The position numbers and the translations under genes are program-made. From NCBI GenBank assembly GCA_003527225.1, contig DPXQ01000132.1:1-53803 (forward strand): a stretch of DNA of 53,803 nt, in the 5' to 3' direction. The notes beneath the pieces were generated by a model that searched no databases, was not told the origin of the DNA, and saw only the letters and a program-made list of their open reading frames with translations. The DNA is from Rhizobium sp. (GTDB lineage Bacteria > Pseudomonadota > Alphaproteobacteria > Rhizobiales > Rhizobiaceae). The first letter of the stretch is position 1. The number at the start of each line of letters is the position of its first letter. Below are positions 11,521 to 21,074 of this stretch, piece by piece.

Positions 11521-12651
11521 ATGAACAAGAATTTCCAGTTCACCCTGAAAGCGACGGACGGCGGCGCGCGTCTCGGCGAGATTTCCATGCCGCGCGGAAT
11601 GGTCCGCACGCCCGCTTTCATGCCGGTCGGCACGGTCGGTACGGTCAAGGCCATGTATCTCGATCAGGTCCGCGAACTCGGCGCCGACATCATCCTTGGC
11701 AACACCTACCACCTGATGCTGCGCCCGGGCGCGGAGCGCGTCGCCCGGCTCGGGGGCCTGCATGAGCTCATCCGCTGGCCTTATCCGATCCTGACCGACA
11801 GCGGCGGGTTTCAGGTCATGTCATTGTCCGGCCTGCGCAAGCTCGACGAAAAGGGCGTCACCTTCAAGAGCCACGTCGACGGTTCGACGCACCACATGTC
11901 GCCGGAACGTTCGATCGAGATCCAGGGACTCCTCGACAGCGATATCCAGATGCAGCTCGACGAATGCGTGGCGCTGCCCGCCGAGCGCAAGGAGATCGAG
12001 CGCGCCATGGAAATGTCGTTGCGCTGGGCGGAGCGTTGCCGCGTCGCTTTCGGAGAGCAGCCGGGCAAGGCCATGTTCGGCATTGTGCAGGGCGGCGATA
12101 TTCCGGACCTGCGCATCCGCTCTGCGGAAGGCCTGAAACAGCTCGATCTCAAGGGCTATGCGGTCGGCGGACTGGCCGTCGGCGAGCCGCAGGCCGTGAT
12201 GCTCGAAATGCTCGAAATCACGCTTCCGGTCCTGCCGGTCGAAAAGCCGCGCTATCTCATGGGGGTCGGAACCCCCGACGATATCCTGAAGTCGGTGGCG
12301 CGCGGCGTCGACATGTTCGACTGCGTGATGCCGACCCGCTCCGGCCGCCACGGACTGGCATTCACCCGCAGGGGCAAGATCAACATCCGTAACGCCCGGC
12401 ATGCCGAGGACATGCGCCCACTCGACGAGCAATCGAACTGCCCGGCGTCCCGCGATTATTCGCGCGCCTACCTGCATCATCTTGTCCGTTCCAACGAGGC
12501 GCTTGGCGGCATGTTGTTGTCGTGGAACAATCTCTCCTATTATCAGGATCTGATGCAGGGCATCCGCAAGTCGATCGAGGAGGGGCGTTTCGCCGATTTC
12601 ATGGCCGAGACGCAGGAAATGTGGGCGAGGGGCGACGTCGAGGCATGCTGA
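11521..12651 (+). CDS. tgt: tRNA-guanine transglycosylase
   Basis: Exchanges guanine-34 for preQ1 in tRNAs for Asp, Asn, His and Tyr. The 376-residue TIM-barrel protein carries [17 protein letters not shown] with the general-base Asp and [12 protein letters not shown] with the nucleophile region. The zinc site is unusual. Where well-studied bacterial enzymes have CxCxxC before xxxSRAYxHHL, this one reads [17 protein letters not shown], keeping only the middle cysteine. This is probably a lineage trait rather than loss of function, since the rest is intact. It abuts queA with no spacer. Confidence 0.96.
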   Translation: MNKNFQFTLKATDGGARLGEISMPRGMVRTPAFMPVGTVGTVKAMYLDQVRELGADIILGNTYHLMLRPGAERVARLGGLHELIRWPYPILTDSGGFQVMSLSGLRKLDEKGVTFKSHVDGSTHHMSPERSIEIQGLLDSDIQMQLDECVALPAERKEIERAMEMSLRWAERCRVAFGEQPGKAMFGIVQGGDIPDLRIRSAEGLKQLDLKGYAVGGLAVGEPQAVMLEMLEITLPVLPVEKPRYLMGVGTPDDILKSVARGVDMFDCVMPTRSGRHGLAFTRRGKINIRNARHAEDMRPLDEQSNCPASRDYSRAYLHHLVRSNEALGGMLLSWNNLSYYQDLMQGIRKSIEEGRFADFMAETQEMWARGDVEAC

Positions 12652-12706
12652 GGCGTTTTCGCTCTGGAAACGTCGCGACGTGCACGAAAGCGGCCGCCGG
12701 GGCGTG

Positions 12707-13270
12707 ATGACGGAACAGACGGCAGACGACGAGGAAGCGAGCGCGCCGACGCCCCGTATGCTGGCCTGGGTGCGCAATTCCGCGGCCTACCGATTGTCGC
12801 GGAAAATGATGACCGAGCGGGAACTCGCGGATGCCATCGCCCGCAAGGCAAAACAGAAGTTCGAGGGCATTTCGGAGTCCCAGCTCGTTATACTGAAATC
12901 AGCAGCCGTGGAGTTCGGCCGGCAGATGCACGCGCTCGACGATGCGTCCTATGCTGGGATCAGAACGAAATCCTCGGCGCGTGCCGGCAAGTCGAAGCGC
13001 GTCATAGCCCGCAAGCTGATGGACAAGGGTGTCGACCGCCAGATCATCGATCAGGCGCTCGCCGAGGCCGACGATCTTCAGGCGGCCCTGATATTCGCCC
13101 GCAAGCGTGCCTTTGGTCCGTTTCGCCGTGTCGAGCGCGACGAGAAGCAGCAAGCCAGGGAGTTCTCGGCATTTGCCCGCAACGGCTTCAGCTTCGAGAT
13201 CGGCCGGAAAGTCATGGAGATGGACCGCGACGAGGCCCAGGAGGCACTTGCGATCCAACCTCTGGGTTGA
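12707..13270 (+). CDS. recX: RecX family regulator of RecA
   Basis: RecX binds RecA filaments and limits RecA activity. The 187-residue, basic, helix-rich protein has the repeated three-helix pattern of the family: RLSRKMMTERELADAIARK, then SKRVIARKLMDKGVDRQIIDQAL, then DEKQQAREFSAFARNGFSFEIGRKVM. The ATG at 12707 (MTEQTADD) was chosen; an in-frame GTG at 12680 would add nine residues. It follows tgt by 55 bp. The assignment rests on pattern similarity and is good but less certain than that of its neighbours. Confidence 0.8.
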   Translation: MTEQTADDEEASAPTPRMLAWVRNSAAYRLSRKMMTERELADAIARKAKQKFEGISESQLVILKSAAVEFGRQMHALDDASYAGIRTKSSARAGKSKRVIARKLMDKGVDRQIIDQALAEADDLQAALIFARKRAFGPFRRVERDEKQQAREFSAFARNGFSFEIGRKVMEMDRDEAQEALAIQPLG

Positions 13271-13295
13271 GATGTCGGGCGCGGCCTCTTGGCGC

Positions 13296-13334
13296 CAGGA
13301 GCGGATATTGCGTTAGCCTCAGGAGCGCATATTG
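13296..13334. repeat. Tandem 15-bp repeat downstream of recX
   Basis: CAGGAGCGGATATTG at 13296-13310 recurs as CAGGAGCGCATATTG at 13320-13334, with one mismatch and a 24-bp period. It sits just after the recX stop, at the border between conserved genes and a lower-GC accessory patch. Meaning unknown. Confidence 0.6.
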
Positions 13335-13468
13335 TGGCTCTCGTTGCAGGATTGGGAGCTAGGCGCAGCTATATACCCGTGGGACATGTAACATGTTTTT
13401 TGGTATGCACTGCCCGACGCTACGACGCTACCCGCAGCAGCGGATTGGAACCACGGTGGGCGGGATCA

Positions 13469-14287
13469 ATGGGCGGCTTTATCTTTAGGAATCCAGGAAC
13501 GTGTTTCTTCTTGGTCGTCGGTGCCTTGATGAACATCGGATCTCGACTGAACGACGCGTATACCTTTGTGAACGCTGGCCTGCCTCACCAAGTCTATGAG
13601 GGCGTTGGAGCCGCTGTTTTTTTCATAACTATCGTCGTCCTTCTTTACCGTTGGGATAGAGAACGGCTGGCACCTGGAAAGGATGAAGAGAAAAATGCGG
13701 CCAATGAGGAGAAACCAGTCGTCACACGTTTTGCAACAGCAATGCCGATGGAGGTCGGCAAATCGGAGCCCAGTAGCGCAGTTGCCCCTCTTCTAAATGG
13801 CATCAGAATTTCTATCGTTGGCGACCCGAATGGTTTCGGGCCGCCGATTGGGACCCTGACTTTCACCGCCACTGTTCGAGGGTCATTCTCTCGCCTTCGG
13901 ATTTTTCTAGATTTTGCGGAGCGTCACGTTGTGTTCGGCAAGATAGGGCCAAAAAGAATTCCCATCATTGAAATTTCTGATACCTATCCAGGGCAAGAAA
14001 TAGCTGCGGTTTTGGGCGGAATAGTGCTGGCGATGTCACCGGAAGGTTGGTGGGGTCCAAGCCCTGACACCAAGTTGCGGATGGGACTTGAAAATGGAAT
14101 GAACTTAGAAGCGCAGGCGAGCGTTCTGATTCTTGGGCCCGACGATGAACAAAAGCAGCGGTTTGATTTTTTGGTGATACAGCCAAGGTGCCGCTCAGAT
14201 AGGAGCGTCACAGACGCTAACGATCTGATCAGAATATTGACCCGAGATGCGTTTGACTTCGCAGACCAGTGGGAGCCAGCAAAATGA
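13469..14287 (+). CDS. Hypothetical membrane-anchored protein
   Basis: Not recognised. From the ATG at 13469 the product is 272 residues. Two hydrophobic N-terminal segments (about residues 7-25 and 45-62, the latter VGAAVFFITIVVLLYRW) suggest a membrane anchor. A charged linker and a mostly beta-rich soluble part of about 180 residues follow. Base composition is noticeably more AT-rich than the flanking genes, suggesting acquisition by transfer. The stop overlaps the next small reading frame by ATGA. A longer upstream extension is open but has no better start. Confidence 0.5.
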   Translation: MGGFIFRNPGTCFFLVVGALMNIGSRLNDAYTFVNAGLPHQVYEGVGAAVFFITIVVLLYRWDRERLAPGKDEEKNAANEEKPVVTRFATAMPMEVGKSEPSSAVAPLLNGIRISIVGDPNGFGPPIGTLTFTATVRGSFSRLRIFLDFAERHVVFGKIGPKRIPIIEISDTYPGQEIAAVLGGIVLAMSPEGWWGPSPDTKLRMGLENGMNLEAQASVLILGPDDEQKQRFDFLVIQPRCRSDRSVTDANDLIRILTRDAFDFADQWEPAK

Positions 14288-14565
14288 CCGCGAGGAAAAA
14301 CCAATCTGAAAAGCGATTCGACCAACTTTTGCAGGCGATGATCACTGAACCCGCACCCTTGGACGATGTTGCTCCAAACATTCCGCCGCTTGATTTTGGA
14401 GGAGACGCAGCATGGACCAATTCACGGGCGGGTGCCTGTGCGGCAACGTCAGGATTGTGGCGTCGGGGCGGCCATACCGGGTCGGCATCTGTCACTGTCT
14501 CGACTGCCGTAAGCATCATGGGGCGCTATTCCACGCATCCGCAATTTTCCCTGAGGATGCCGTGA
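14284..14565 (+). CDS. Small hypothetical protein overlapping both neighbours
   Basis: The start codon overlaps the previous stop (ATGA), a typical translational-coupling arrangement. The first 40 residues (MTARKNQSEKRFDQLLQAMI and on) look like a genuine small hydrophilic protein. From about residue 43 the frame runs out-of-phase through the GFA gene and reads like a shadow. The original protein may therefore have been shorter, and an insertion or deletion may have fused it to downstream sequence. Function unknown; support is weak. Confidence 0.3.
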   Translation: MTARKNQSEKRFDQLLQAMITEPAPLDDVAPNIPPLDFGGDAAWTNSRAGACAATSGLWRRGGHTGSASVTVSTAVSIMGRYSTHPQFSLRMP

Positions 14566-14804
14566 CGATCGATGGCGAAACCCGCGGCTGTGCCGGGCGG
14601 ATTTTTTGTCTCAACTGCGGCTCGCCGGTCTTCGGACGCACCGGAGACGAAGTCGAAGTGAACCTCGGATCTCTGGATGAGCCTGACCAGCTGACGCCGA
14701 CCTACGAACTATGGACCGTCCGTCGCGAGTCTTGGTTGCCGTCGTTCCCGCGCATGAAACGATACGACTGCAATCGTGACACCACGGGTCGCTCTGAGGA
14801 GTAG
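14412..14804 (+). CDS. GFA / CENP-V family zinc-binding protein
   Basis: A 130-residue protein of the glutathione-dependent-formaldehyde-activating (GFA) fold. The family zinc cysteines are visible: GGCLCGNVR (Cys8, Cys10), GICHCLDCRK (Cys28, Cys30, Cys33) and IFCLNCGSPVF (Cys66, Cys69). Most family members are of unknown function, and the formaldehyde/glutathione role applies only to a few, so no substrate is claimed. It lies at the end of an accessory patch and is convergent with the ClC gene. Confidence 0.85.
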   Translation: MDQFTGGCLCGNVRIVASGRPYRVGICHCLDCRKHHGALFHASAIFPEDAVTIDGETRGCAGRIFCLNCGSPVFGRTGDEVEVNLGSLDEPDQLTPTYELWTVRRESWLPSFPRMKRYDCNRDTTGRSEE

Positions 14805-14895
14805 GTCGCGCAAACGGGGGAAGGCGTCGCTGGCAGATAACCTCCACATATAAAGATCGCATAAGATAGATTATGGAACCAAAACGGATACCAAT

Positions 14896-14920
14896 GCCGG
14901 CGGCCCAGCGGGCCGCCGGC
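14896..14920. terminator. GC-rich hairpin between GFA and ClC genes
   Basis: A perfect 11-bp stem GCCGGCGGCCC / GGGCCGCCGGC with a 3-base loop, located between convergent genes. On the minus strand it is followed by a moderately T-rich stretch (ATTGGTATCCGTTTTGG), so it may end the ClC transcript. No long T-run is present. Confidence 0.55.
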
Positions 14921-14935
14921 GCCGGCGCGATCTGT

Positions 14936-16711
14936 TCACAGTTCCCCGGAAACCTCACGCCGGCGCAGATCGAGTTCCTCGCTGTAGCGCCTGAGTGTGT
15001 GGCTTTCAGACAAAAGCCCGATCGGTCGATTTTCGACCAGGTCGTTGACGACAGCCAGCGCTTCACTCCCGGTCTTGTCGAACATCGCCGCTGCCTGTTT
15101 CGCGTTCATCGTCGGAAGCAGGACATCGTTGCGGTAGCGCAGGAAGTTCTCCATGCCGCGGTCGCCTTCGCCGTGATCGGCATACACGTCAGGAAGCAGC
15201 ACGATTCCGGCATAACGGCCGTTGTCATTGACCATGATGACGCGTTGTGTCGAACCCAGCGGATACTGGCTGCGGAACTCGGAAAGGCTGATGCCGACAT
15301 TTGCCGTTCGCACATCGGCACGCATCATCCGCCCGACGGTCAGTTCGCGGATCCAGCCGACGTCATGGGCGCTGCGGATGGTCTCGCCACGCAGGTGAAA
15401 GCGCCAGGTCGCGAACGAATAGCCGAAGGATGTGCGGACCACGATGGAGGTTGCGATTACCGAAGCCAGCACCAGCGTGGTGATCGGAAAGTCGCCGGTG
15501 AGTTCGAGCGCCAGAAATGTCATCGTCAGCGGACCGCCGATCACCGCCGCTGCAAACGAGCTCATGCCGACCACGGCATAGACGGCCGGCGTCAGCGTCG
15601 TTCCGTCGAAATAAGGTGCCGCATGGGCAAAGATCCTGCCCACGAGGGCTCCGATGAACAAGGAGGCGAAGAACAGGCCGCCACGAAAACCGGACCCGAT
15701 CGAGACCGCCGAAGCGACGGATTTCATCAGGAAGAGCGCCAGCAGAACCTGAATGGTGGCATCGCTGTTCAGGTCGATATGCAGCGCGCCATGCCCGCTC
15801 GAAAGCACCTGCGGCGAAATCAGTGCCAGCGAGCCGACCACCAGGCCGCCCAGCGCCGGCCGGAACGGCAAGGTGATCGAACTCTTGCGCGCTGTTTCCT
15901 CGATGAAGGACACGGTCTGCATGAGAGCGATGCCGACCCCGGCGCAGATCACGCCGAGAATGATGGCGGGCAGATAGTCAGCCGTCTGCACATGTCCGAA
16001 GCTGCCGACATCGATGGCAAGCGTATGGTCGGAAATCTGTTGGGCAACCAGGGTCGCCACCAGTGCCGATACGACGACCGGAGCCAGCGTCACCACGGTA
16101 TATGTACCGATGATCAGTTCTATGGCGTAAAAGGCGCCCGTCAACGGTGCCCCGAAGGCAGCCGAGATCGCGCCCGCCGCGCCGCAGCCGACGAGAATAC
16201 GCAGGTCCCCTCGCCTGAGCCTCAGCTTGACCCCGAGTTTGGAGGCGACGCCGGACGCGATCTGCGTATATCCGGCTTCCAGCCCGACAGAGGCGCCGAA
16301 GCCGTTGGAAATGACGTTTTGGATGCAGACGATGACGCTGTCGGTGAGCGAGAGCCGACCGCCATGCAGCGCGTTCGCCTCGATGGGGTCGATCATCGGT
16401 TTCTTGCGGCGCTTGGACAGTATGAAGAAGATCAACCCGAGGATCACCCCGCCCATGACAGGCGCGAGCAGGACGATACGGCCCGACACGCGGCTGCCGC
16501 TCAGCGTATCGGTCACGCCGAAAATGAGGTAGTGCAGCCCGGCGCTCATGCCGCTGATCAGCGCCACGAGCAATCCCGAAATGATCCCGACGACAACGCC
16601 GGCGATGACCAGCCCGATTTCACCGCGGCGAAACAGCGCTTGCAGCCGCGAGAGACGGATGTTCTCCATGAAACCGGCAGTGGTCGGCGAGCGGAATGGC
16701 TTGTTCAGCAT
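14936..16711 (-). CDS. ClC-family chloride channel/transporter with C-terminal CBS-like region
   Basis: A 591-residue integral membrane protein of the ClC family, which moves Cl- (channel or 2Cl-/H+ exchanger). Ten or more hydrophobic segments span residues ~30-440, followed by a cytoplasmic C-terminal region (~460-590) that looks like a CBS pair. The selectivity-filter segments are recognisable but divergent. GREGP is replaced by GLEAGYTQ, keeping the gating-type Glu, and GGIFAP by RGGLFFASL. The helix-N-like YAVVGMSSFAAAVIGGPLT is typical. The direction of transport cannot be predicted from sequence. Confidence 0.88.
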   Translation of the reverse strand: MLNKPFRSPTTAGFMENIRLSRLQALFRRGEIGLVIAGVVVGIISGLLVALISGMSAGLHYLIFGVTDTLSGSRVSGRIVLLAPVMGGVILGLIFFILSKRRKKPMIDPIEANALHGGRLSLTDSVIVCIQNVISNGFGASVGLEAGYTQIASGVASKLGVKLRLRRGDLRILVGCGAAGAISAAFGAPLTGAFYAIELIIGTYTVVTLAPVVVSALVATLVAQQISDHTLAIDVGSFGHVQTADYLPAIILGVICAGVGIALMQTVSFIEETARKSSITLPFRPALGGLVVGSLALISPQVLSSGHGALHIDLNSDATIQVLLALFLMKSVASAVSIGSGFRGGLFFASLFIGALVGRIFAHAAPYFDGTTLTPAVYAVVGMSSFAAAVIGGPLTMTFLALELTGDFPITTLVLASVIATSIVVRTSFGYSFATWRFHLRGETIRSAHDVGWIRELTVGRMMRADVRTANVGISLSEFRSQYPLGSTQRVIMVNDNGRYAGIVLLPDVYADHGEGDRGMENFLRYRNDVLLPTMNAKQAAAMFDKTGSEALAVVNDLVENRPIGLLSESHTLRRYSEELDLRRREVSGEL

Positions 16712-16765
16712 GGTGTCCAGTCGACATTGGTCGGGCCGGCAGGCAGTCCTGCCAGTCGATCGACC

Positions 16766-17593
16766 CTAAAGGGTCGCCGTGTCGATCTCCGTTTCGAAAA
16801 TCATTTGATCGTAGCCCGGCTCCACATGCGGCGGGGTTTCTCCCATCACCGTCTCGTAGTCCAGCGGTATATGCATATGGGTAAGGATAGCTCGCTGCGG
16901 CTTCAGCCGCTCGATCCATCCAAGTGCCTGTTCGAGTGACAGATGGCTTGGATGATACCGGTACTGAAGCGCATCGATGACGAGCACGGAGAGGCCTTGA
17001 AGTCTTGCGACAGTTTCCTCCGGGAAGTCACTGACATCGCAGCAATATGCCACGTCGCCGATCCTCAGGCCAAGCGACTGGATATCGCCGTGCTTCTGAA
17101 CAAGCGGCATGACCCGAACCGTTCCGCCCTTGCCGGCAATCTCGATGGGCCGGTCGAAATCTTCGATGATCCGCGGCTCCGCGATCGGCGGATAATTGCT
17201 GCCCGCGGGCGTCTCCAGGCAATAGCCGAAGCCCCGGCGAATCCGCTCCATTGTCTCCGCCTCGGCATAGACCGGGATCCGATGGTGCTGCAGGACGAAA
17301 TATCCGCGCAGGTCATCTATCCCGTGCAGATGGTCGGCATGGGCGTGGGTATAGATCACGCCGTCGATATGGCCGACCTTCGCGGCGATCATCTGTTCGC
17401 GGAAATCCGGGCCGGTATCCACGATCACCGTCGTCGTGCCGCCATCGGGTGCGATCTGCTCGACCATGAAGGCCGCCCGCGTGCGACGGTTGCGCGGATT
17501 GCCCGGGTCGCAGGCGCCCCAGTCGCCGTTGATTTTCGGCACGCCGGGAGACGACGCACAGCCGAGGATGGTGAAGCGTTGGCGATAGGTCAT
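16766..17593 (-). CDS. MBL-fold metallohydrolase (PhnP-like)
   Basis: A 275-residue metallo-beta-lactamase-fold protein with the metal signature THAHADHLHG (His83, His85, Asp87, His88) and a later DVSDF and LTHMHIPLDY for the remaining ligands. It resembles the PhnP/RNase-Z-like branch of cyclic-phosphate or nucleic-acid phosphodiesterases; the substrate is unknown. It follows tatD by 3 bp on the same strand, the usual alphaproteobacterial arrangement of metG-tatD-MBL. Confidence 0.88.
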   Translation of the reverse strand: MTYRQRFTILGCASSPGVPKINGDWGACDPGNPRNRRTRAAFMVEQIAPDGGTTTVIVDTGPDFREQMIAAKVGHIDGVIYTHAHADHLHGIDDLRGYFVLQHHRIPVYAEAETMERIRRGFGYCLETPAGSNYPPIAEPRIIEDFDRPIEIAGKGGTVRVMPLVQKHGDIQSLGLRIGDVAYCCDVSDFPEETVARLQGLSVLVIDALQYRYHPSHLSLEQALGWIERLKPQRAILTHMHIPLDYETVMGETPPHVEPGYDQMIFETEIDTATL

Positions 17594-17596
17594 GCG

Positions 17597-18376
17597 TCAG
17601 AGCCTCGGCATCTTGGAAAACACCCGGAACGCGTTCTCTGTCGTGATCCGGGCGATTTCCTCGAAGCTTACGCCCTTGGTTTCGGCCAGCACTTCCGCCG
17701 TGTTGACGACATAGGAAGGTTCGTTGCGCTTTCCGCGCCAGGGTTTTGGCGCAAGATAGGGCGCATCCGTCTCGACCAGCAGTCGGTCGAGCGGCAATCC
17801 TTTGGCGATTTCGCGCAATTCAGTCGACTTGGGGAAGGTCAGAATGCCGGAAAAGGAGACATATCCGCCGAGTTCGATACCCGTCTTCGCCAGCGCTTCG
17901 CCGGAGGAAAAACAATGCAGGATGAAGGGGAAGGCCCCCTTCCCCGTTTCGTCCCTCAGGATCGCGGCCATGTCGTCGTCGGCGCTGCGGGCGTGAATGA
18001 CCAGCGGCAACTGCGTGCGCCGTGCCGCCTCGATCTGGCGCAGGAATCCGGTCTTCTGGTCTTCTGGCTTCTGCGTGTCGTAGAAGTAATCCAGTCCGCA
18101 CTCGCCGATTGCCACGACTTTCGGATGGGCGGCCAGACGCACGAGATCGTCCGCCGTCACGTCCAGTTCCTCGTCCGCATTGTTGGGATGCGTTCCGACC
18201 GAGCAGAAGACCGAGGGATAGCGTTCGGTGAGCGCGATCAGCGTATCGAGCTTCTTCACGCGGGTCGAGATCGTCACCATCTGGGCAACGCCCGCGGCAT
18301 GGGCGCGCTCGACCAGTTCGTCGCGCTCGGCGTCGAAATCGGCGAAATCCAGATGGCAGTGTGTATCGATCAGCAT
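17597..18376 (-). CDS. tatD: TatD family metal-dependent DNase
   Basis: A 259-residue TIM-barrel hydrolase. Metal ligands appear as MLIDTHCHLD (His6, His8), AIGECGLDYFYD and the C-terminal LVETDAPYLAPKP. TatD proteins are Mg/Co-dependent exonucleases linked to DNA repair or quality control. The start at 18376 matches the family N-terminus; a longer open frame extends into metG but is not homologous. It begins 4 bp after the metG stop. Confidence 0.93.
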   Translation of the reverse strand: MLIDTHCHLDFADFDAERDELVERAHAAGVAQMVTISTRVKKLDTLIALTERYPSVFCSVGTHPNNADEELDVTADDLVRLAAHPKVVAIGECGLDYFYDTQKPEDQKTGFLRQIEAARRTQLPLVIHARSADDDMAAILRDETGKGAFPFILHCFSSGEALAKTGIELGGYVSFSGILTFPKSTELREIAKGLPLDRLLVETDAPYLAPKPWRGKRNEPSYVVNTAEVLAETKGVSFEEIARITTENAFRVFSKMPRL

Positions 18377-18380
18377 TCGT

Positions 18381-19937
18381 TCAGGCCTTTGCCTCGGCGT
18401 CCGGCGCCACATAGCGCGGGAAAACCGGCTTCGGTGCTTCGAGCGGTGTTCCGGGAGCAAGCCTTCCGGCTTCTCCAAGATGGGCGAAGTCGCGGGCTTC
18501 CGCAGGCGCGGCGACCAGGTCGAGCAGTTTGGCCGAGGAGGCCGGCATGATCGGCTGCAAGAGGATGGCGATCTGGCGCACGACTTCCGCCGTGACGTAG
18601 AGAACGGTTCCCATGCGCGCGGGATCGGTCTTCTTCAGCGCCCATGGTTCCTGCCCGGCGAAATAGCGGTCGGCCTCCGATACCACGGCGATGATGGCTG
18701 CGACCGCCTTGTGGATCATCTGCCTGTTCATTTCCTCGCGGCAGGTTGCGATCAACCCGTCGGCGGAGGCAAGCATGGCCTTGTCCTCATCGGTGAGTTC
18801 GCCGCATTCCGGGATCTTGCCGTCGCAGTTCTTGACGATCATCGACAGCGAGCGGCTGGCGAGGTTGCCGATGCCGTTGGCGAGATCGGCATTGATGCGT
18901 GTCGCGATTGCTTCTTCGCTGTAGCTTCCGTCCTGGCCGAACGAGACCTCGCGCAGGACGAAATAGCGCACCTGGTCGACGCCGAAATGGTTCACCAGAT
19001 CGAACGGATCGACGACATTGCCGAGCGATTTCGACATCTTCTCGCCCTTGTTGAGGAAGAAGCCGTGGGCGAAGACCTTTTTCGGCAGCGGCAGCTTCGC
19101 CGACATCAGGAACGCCGGCCAGTAGACCGCATGGAACCGGATGATGTCCTTGCCGATGACATGGATATCGGCCGGCCAGTACTTCGCGCGCGGACCGTTC
19201 TGGTCCTCCACATAGCCCGTCGCGGTGATGTAGTTCGTCAGCGCATCGACCCAGACATACATGACGTGCTTCGGGTCATCCGGCACCTTGATGCCCCAGT
19301 CGAAGGTGGTGCGCGAAATGGAAAGATCCTTGAGACCCGATTTCACGAACGAAATCACCTCGTTGCGCCGCTCCGCTGGGGCGATGAAGTCCGGGTTCTC
19401 CTCGTAGTATTTGAGAAGCGGCTCCTCATAGGCCGAAAGCCTGAAGAAGTAGCTTTCCTCCTCGACCCATTCGACCGGCGTTCCCTGCGGTCCGTAACGC
19501 ACGCCGTCGGCGCGCACTTCCGTTTCGTCCTCCTGGTAATAGGCCTCGTCGCGCACCGAATACCATCCGGCATAGCTGTCCTTGTAGATGTCGCCGTTTG
19601 CCGCCATCCGCCGCCAGACTTCCTGCACGGTCTCGTGGTGACGTTTCTCCGTCGTGCGGATGAAGTCGTCGTTCGAGGCGTTGAGCAGCGGCCCCATGGC
19701 ACGGAACTGGTCGGAATTGCGCTTGGCCAGCTCTTCGGGCGCAATGCCTTCGGCGCGCGCCGTCTGCTGCATCTTCTGCCCGTGTTCGTCGGTCCCCGTC
19801 AGAAAGAACACGTCCCGCCCGTCCAGCCGCTGGAATCTCGCCATCGCGTCGGTGGCGATGAGCTCGTAGGCGTGGCCGATATGCGGCCGGCCGTTGGGAT
19901 AGGAGATGGCGGTGGTGATGTAGAAGGTGTCTTTCAT
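18381..19937 (-). CDS. metG: Methionyl-tRNA synthetase
   Basis: Charges tRNA-Met with methionine. The 518-residue class I enzyme has the HIGH motif in [13 protein letters not shown] near the N-terminus and KMSKS in [10 protein letters not shown]. The connective peptide reads [16 protein letters not shown] without cysteine pairs, so this is the short, zinc-free form. There is no C-terminal tRNA-binding (Trbp111-like) domain. It lies 111 bp from holB in the same direction. Confidence 0.97.
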   Translation of the reverse strand: MKDTFYITTAISYPNGRPHIGHAYELIATDAMARFQRLDGRDVFFLTGTDEHGQKMQQTARAEGIAPEELAKRNSDQFRAMGPLLNASNDDFIRTTEKRHHETVQEVWRRMAANGDIYKDSYAGWYSVRDEAYYQEDETEVRADGVRYGPQGTPVEWVEEESYFFRLSAYEEPLLKYYEENPDFIAPAERRNEVISFVKSGLKDLSISRTTFDWGIKVPDDPKHVMYVWVDALTNYITATGYVEDQNGPRAKYWPADIHVIGKDIIRFHAVYWPAFLMSAKLPLPKKVFAHGFFLNKGEKMSKSLGNVVDPFDLVNHFGVDQVRYFVLREVSFGQDGSYSEEAIATRINADLANGIGNLASRSLSMIVKNCDGKIPECGELTDEDKAMLASADGLIATCREEMNRQMIHKAVAAIIAVVSEADRYFAGQEPWALKKTDPARMGTVLYVTAEVVRQIAILLQPIMPASSAKLLDLVAAPAEARDFAHLGEAGRLAPGTPLEAPKPVFPRYVAPDAEAKA

Positions 19938-20048
19938 GGTCGGCCCTGTGTCCGCTTCGCTCAGATTTTTGAAGTCCTGCTCTAGCGCATGTTCCCGTTC
20001 CGCGAAACAACAAGTTTCGCCCGAAGTGCGCCTTTCAAGGCCGCGTCC

Positions 20049-21074
20049 CTATTGGGTGATTTCGGTCAAGGTGTCGAGTATGGTCTGCTTGCGGTCCAGA
20101 TTGTAGGCAGCACTCACGGCAAGCCGCTCGGTAACCGATGACGACAGCCGGGCGAAGCGATCGGCTTCGTGGATATCGCCGGAATGTGCCGCCCGCCGCG
20201 CGCGCTCCAGCAGGTAATCGCCGAGGTGTTCGACGAAGAAACCGAAGGCCACATCGCTGTCCTTGGCGCTGAGCGCATCGGCGAGCTTGTGCATGGTCTT
20301 GCGCGCGGTAGGGCCCTGGCTTTCCAGCAGCTTCTCGAATGCGTCGATGATATCGGCGCCGCCGTAGTTGATGACCTTCAGTGCCTGGGCGACGCTGCCC
20401 TTGGCAAGGGCAAGAATGGCGTCGCGCCCCTGCCCGCCGAGACCGAATCCGAGCTGGGCGAGCGCCCGCTCCATCGCCTCGTCGCTGAGCGGGGTCAGCT
20501 TCAGCGGCAGGCAGCGCGAGCGTATCGTCGGCAGGAGTTTCCCCGGCGCATGGGAAAGCACCAGGAACATGGCCCGCTTCGGCGGCTCCTCGAGGATTTT
20601 GAGGATTGCATTGGCGGCATTGCGGTTTAGGTCGTCGGCCGGATCGATGATGACGATACGCCAGTTGCCGGTGCCGGACGTCTGGGAGAAGAAGTGCCCT
20701 GCCCGGCGCACTTCGTCTACATTGATCGCGCTCCTGACCTTGCCCGTCTTCTCGTCCACCGGCCGGGTCAGATGCAGCAGGTTGTGGCTCGCGCCCGAGG
20801 CGAGCTGCCGGGTGAGCGCGGAGGCGGGATCCGGATCGCCGAGCGACGCCGGCGCGGACAACGGATCGGGATGGCCGAGCACATGCTGGGCGAAGCGGAA
20901 GGCGAGCGTTGCCTTGCCGATGCCTTCCGGCCCCTCGATCAGGATCGCATGGTGCCCCTTGCCGGAGCGGTAGCTCTCGGCGAGGAAATGCTCTGCCGCT
21001 TCATGGCCGAAAAGCTTCGGGTTGAGCGCCGGCTGGACCGCACCCTCGAGAAGGCCGTGACGCTCTTCGCTCAT
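20049..21074 (-). CDS. holB: DNA polymerase III subunit delta'
   Basis: Part of the clamp-loader complex that places the beta sliding clamp on DNA. The 341-residue AAA+ protein has a P-loop variant [15 protein letters not shown], the [26 protein letters not shown] region (Walker B and sensor 1 area), and RSRCLPLKL. The four cysteines of the E. coli zinc module are not seen, as is common in alphaproteobacteria. It overlaps the tmk stop by 4 bp (ATGA), so it is translationally coupled. Confidence 0.94.
   Translation of the reverse strand: MSEERHGLLEGAVQPALNPKLFGHEAAEHFLAESYRSGKGHHAILIEGPEGIGKATLAFRFAQHVLGHPDPLSAPASLGDPDPASALTRQLASGASHNLLHLTRPVDEKTGKVRSAINVDEVRRAGHFFSQTSGTGNWRIVIIDPADDLNRNAANAILKILEEPPKRAMFLVLSHAPGKLLPTIRSRCLPLKLTPLSDEAMERALAQLGFGLGGQGRDAILALAKGSVAQALKVINYGGADIIDAFEKLLESQGPTARKTMHKLADALSAKDSDVAFGFFVEHLGDYLLERARRAAHSGDIHEADRFARLSSSVTERLAVSAAYNLDRKQTILDTLTEITQ

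Noticed and set aside
14873..16939. 688-codon plus-strand frame over the ClC gene
   Set aside because: Antisense shadow; the minus-strand product is a clear ClC protein with membrane helices, while this one is a repetitive charged sequence.
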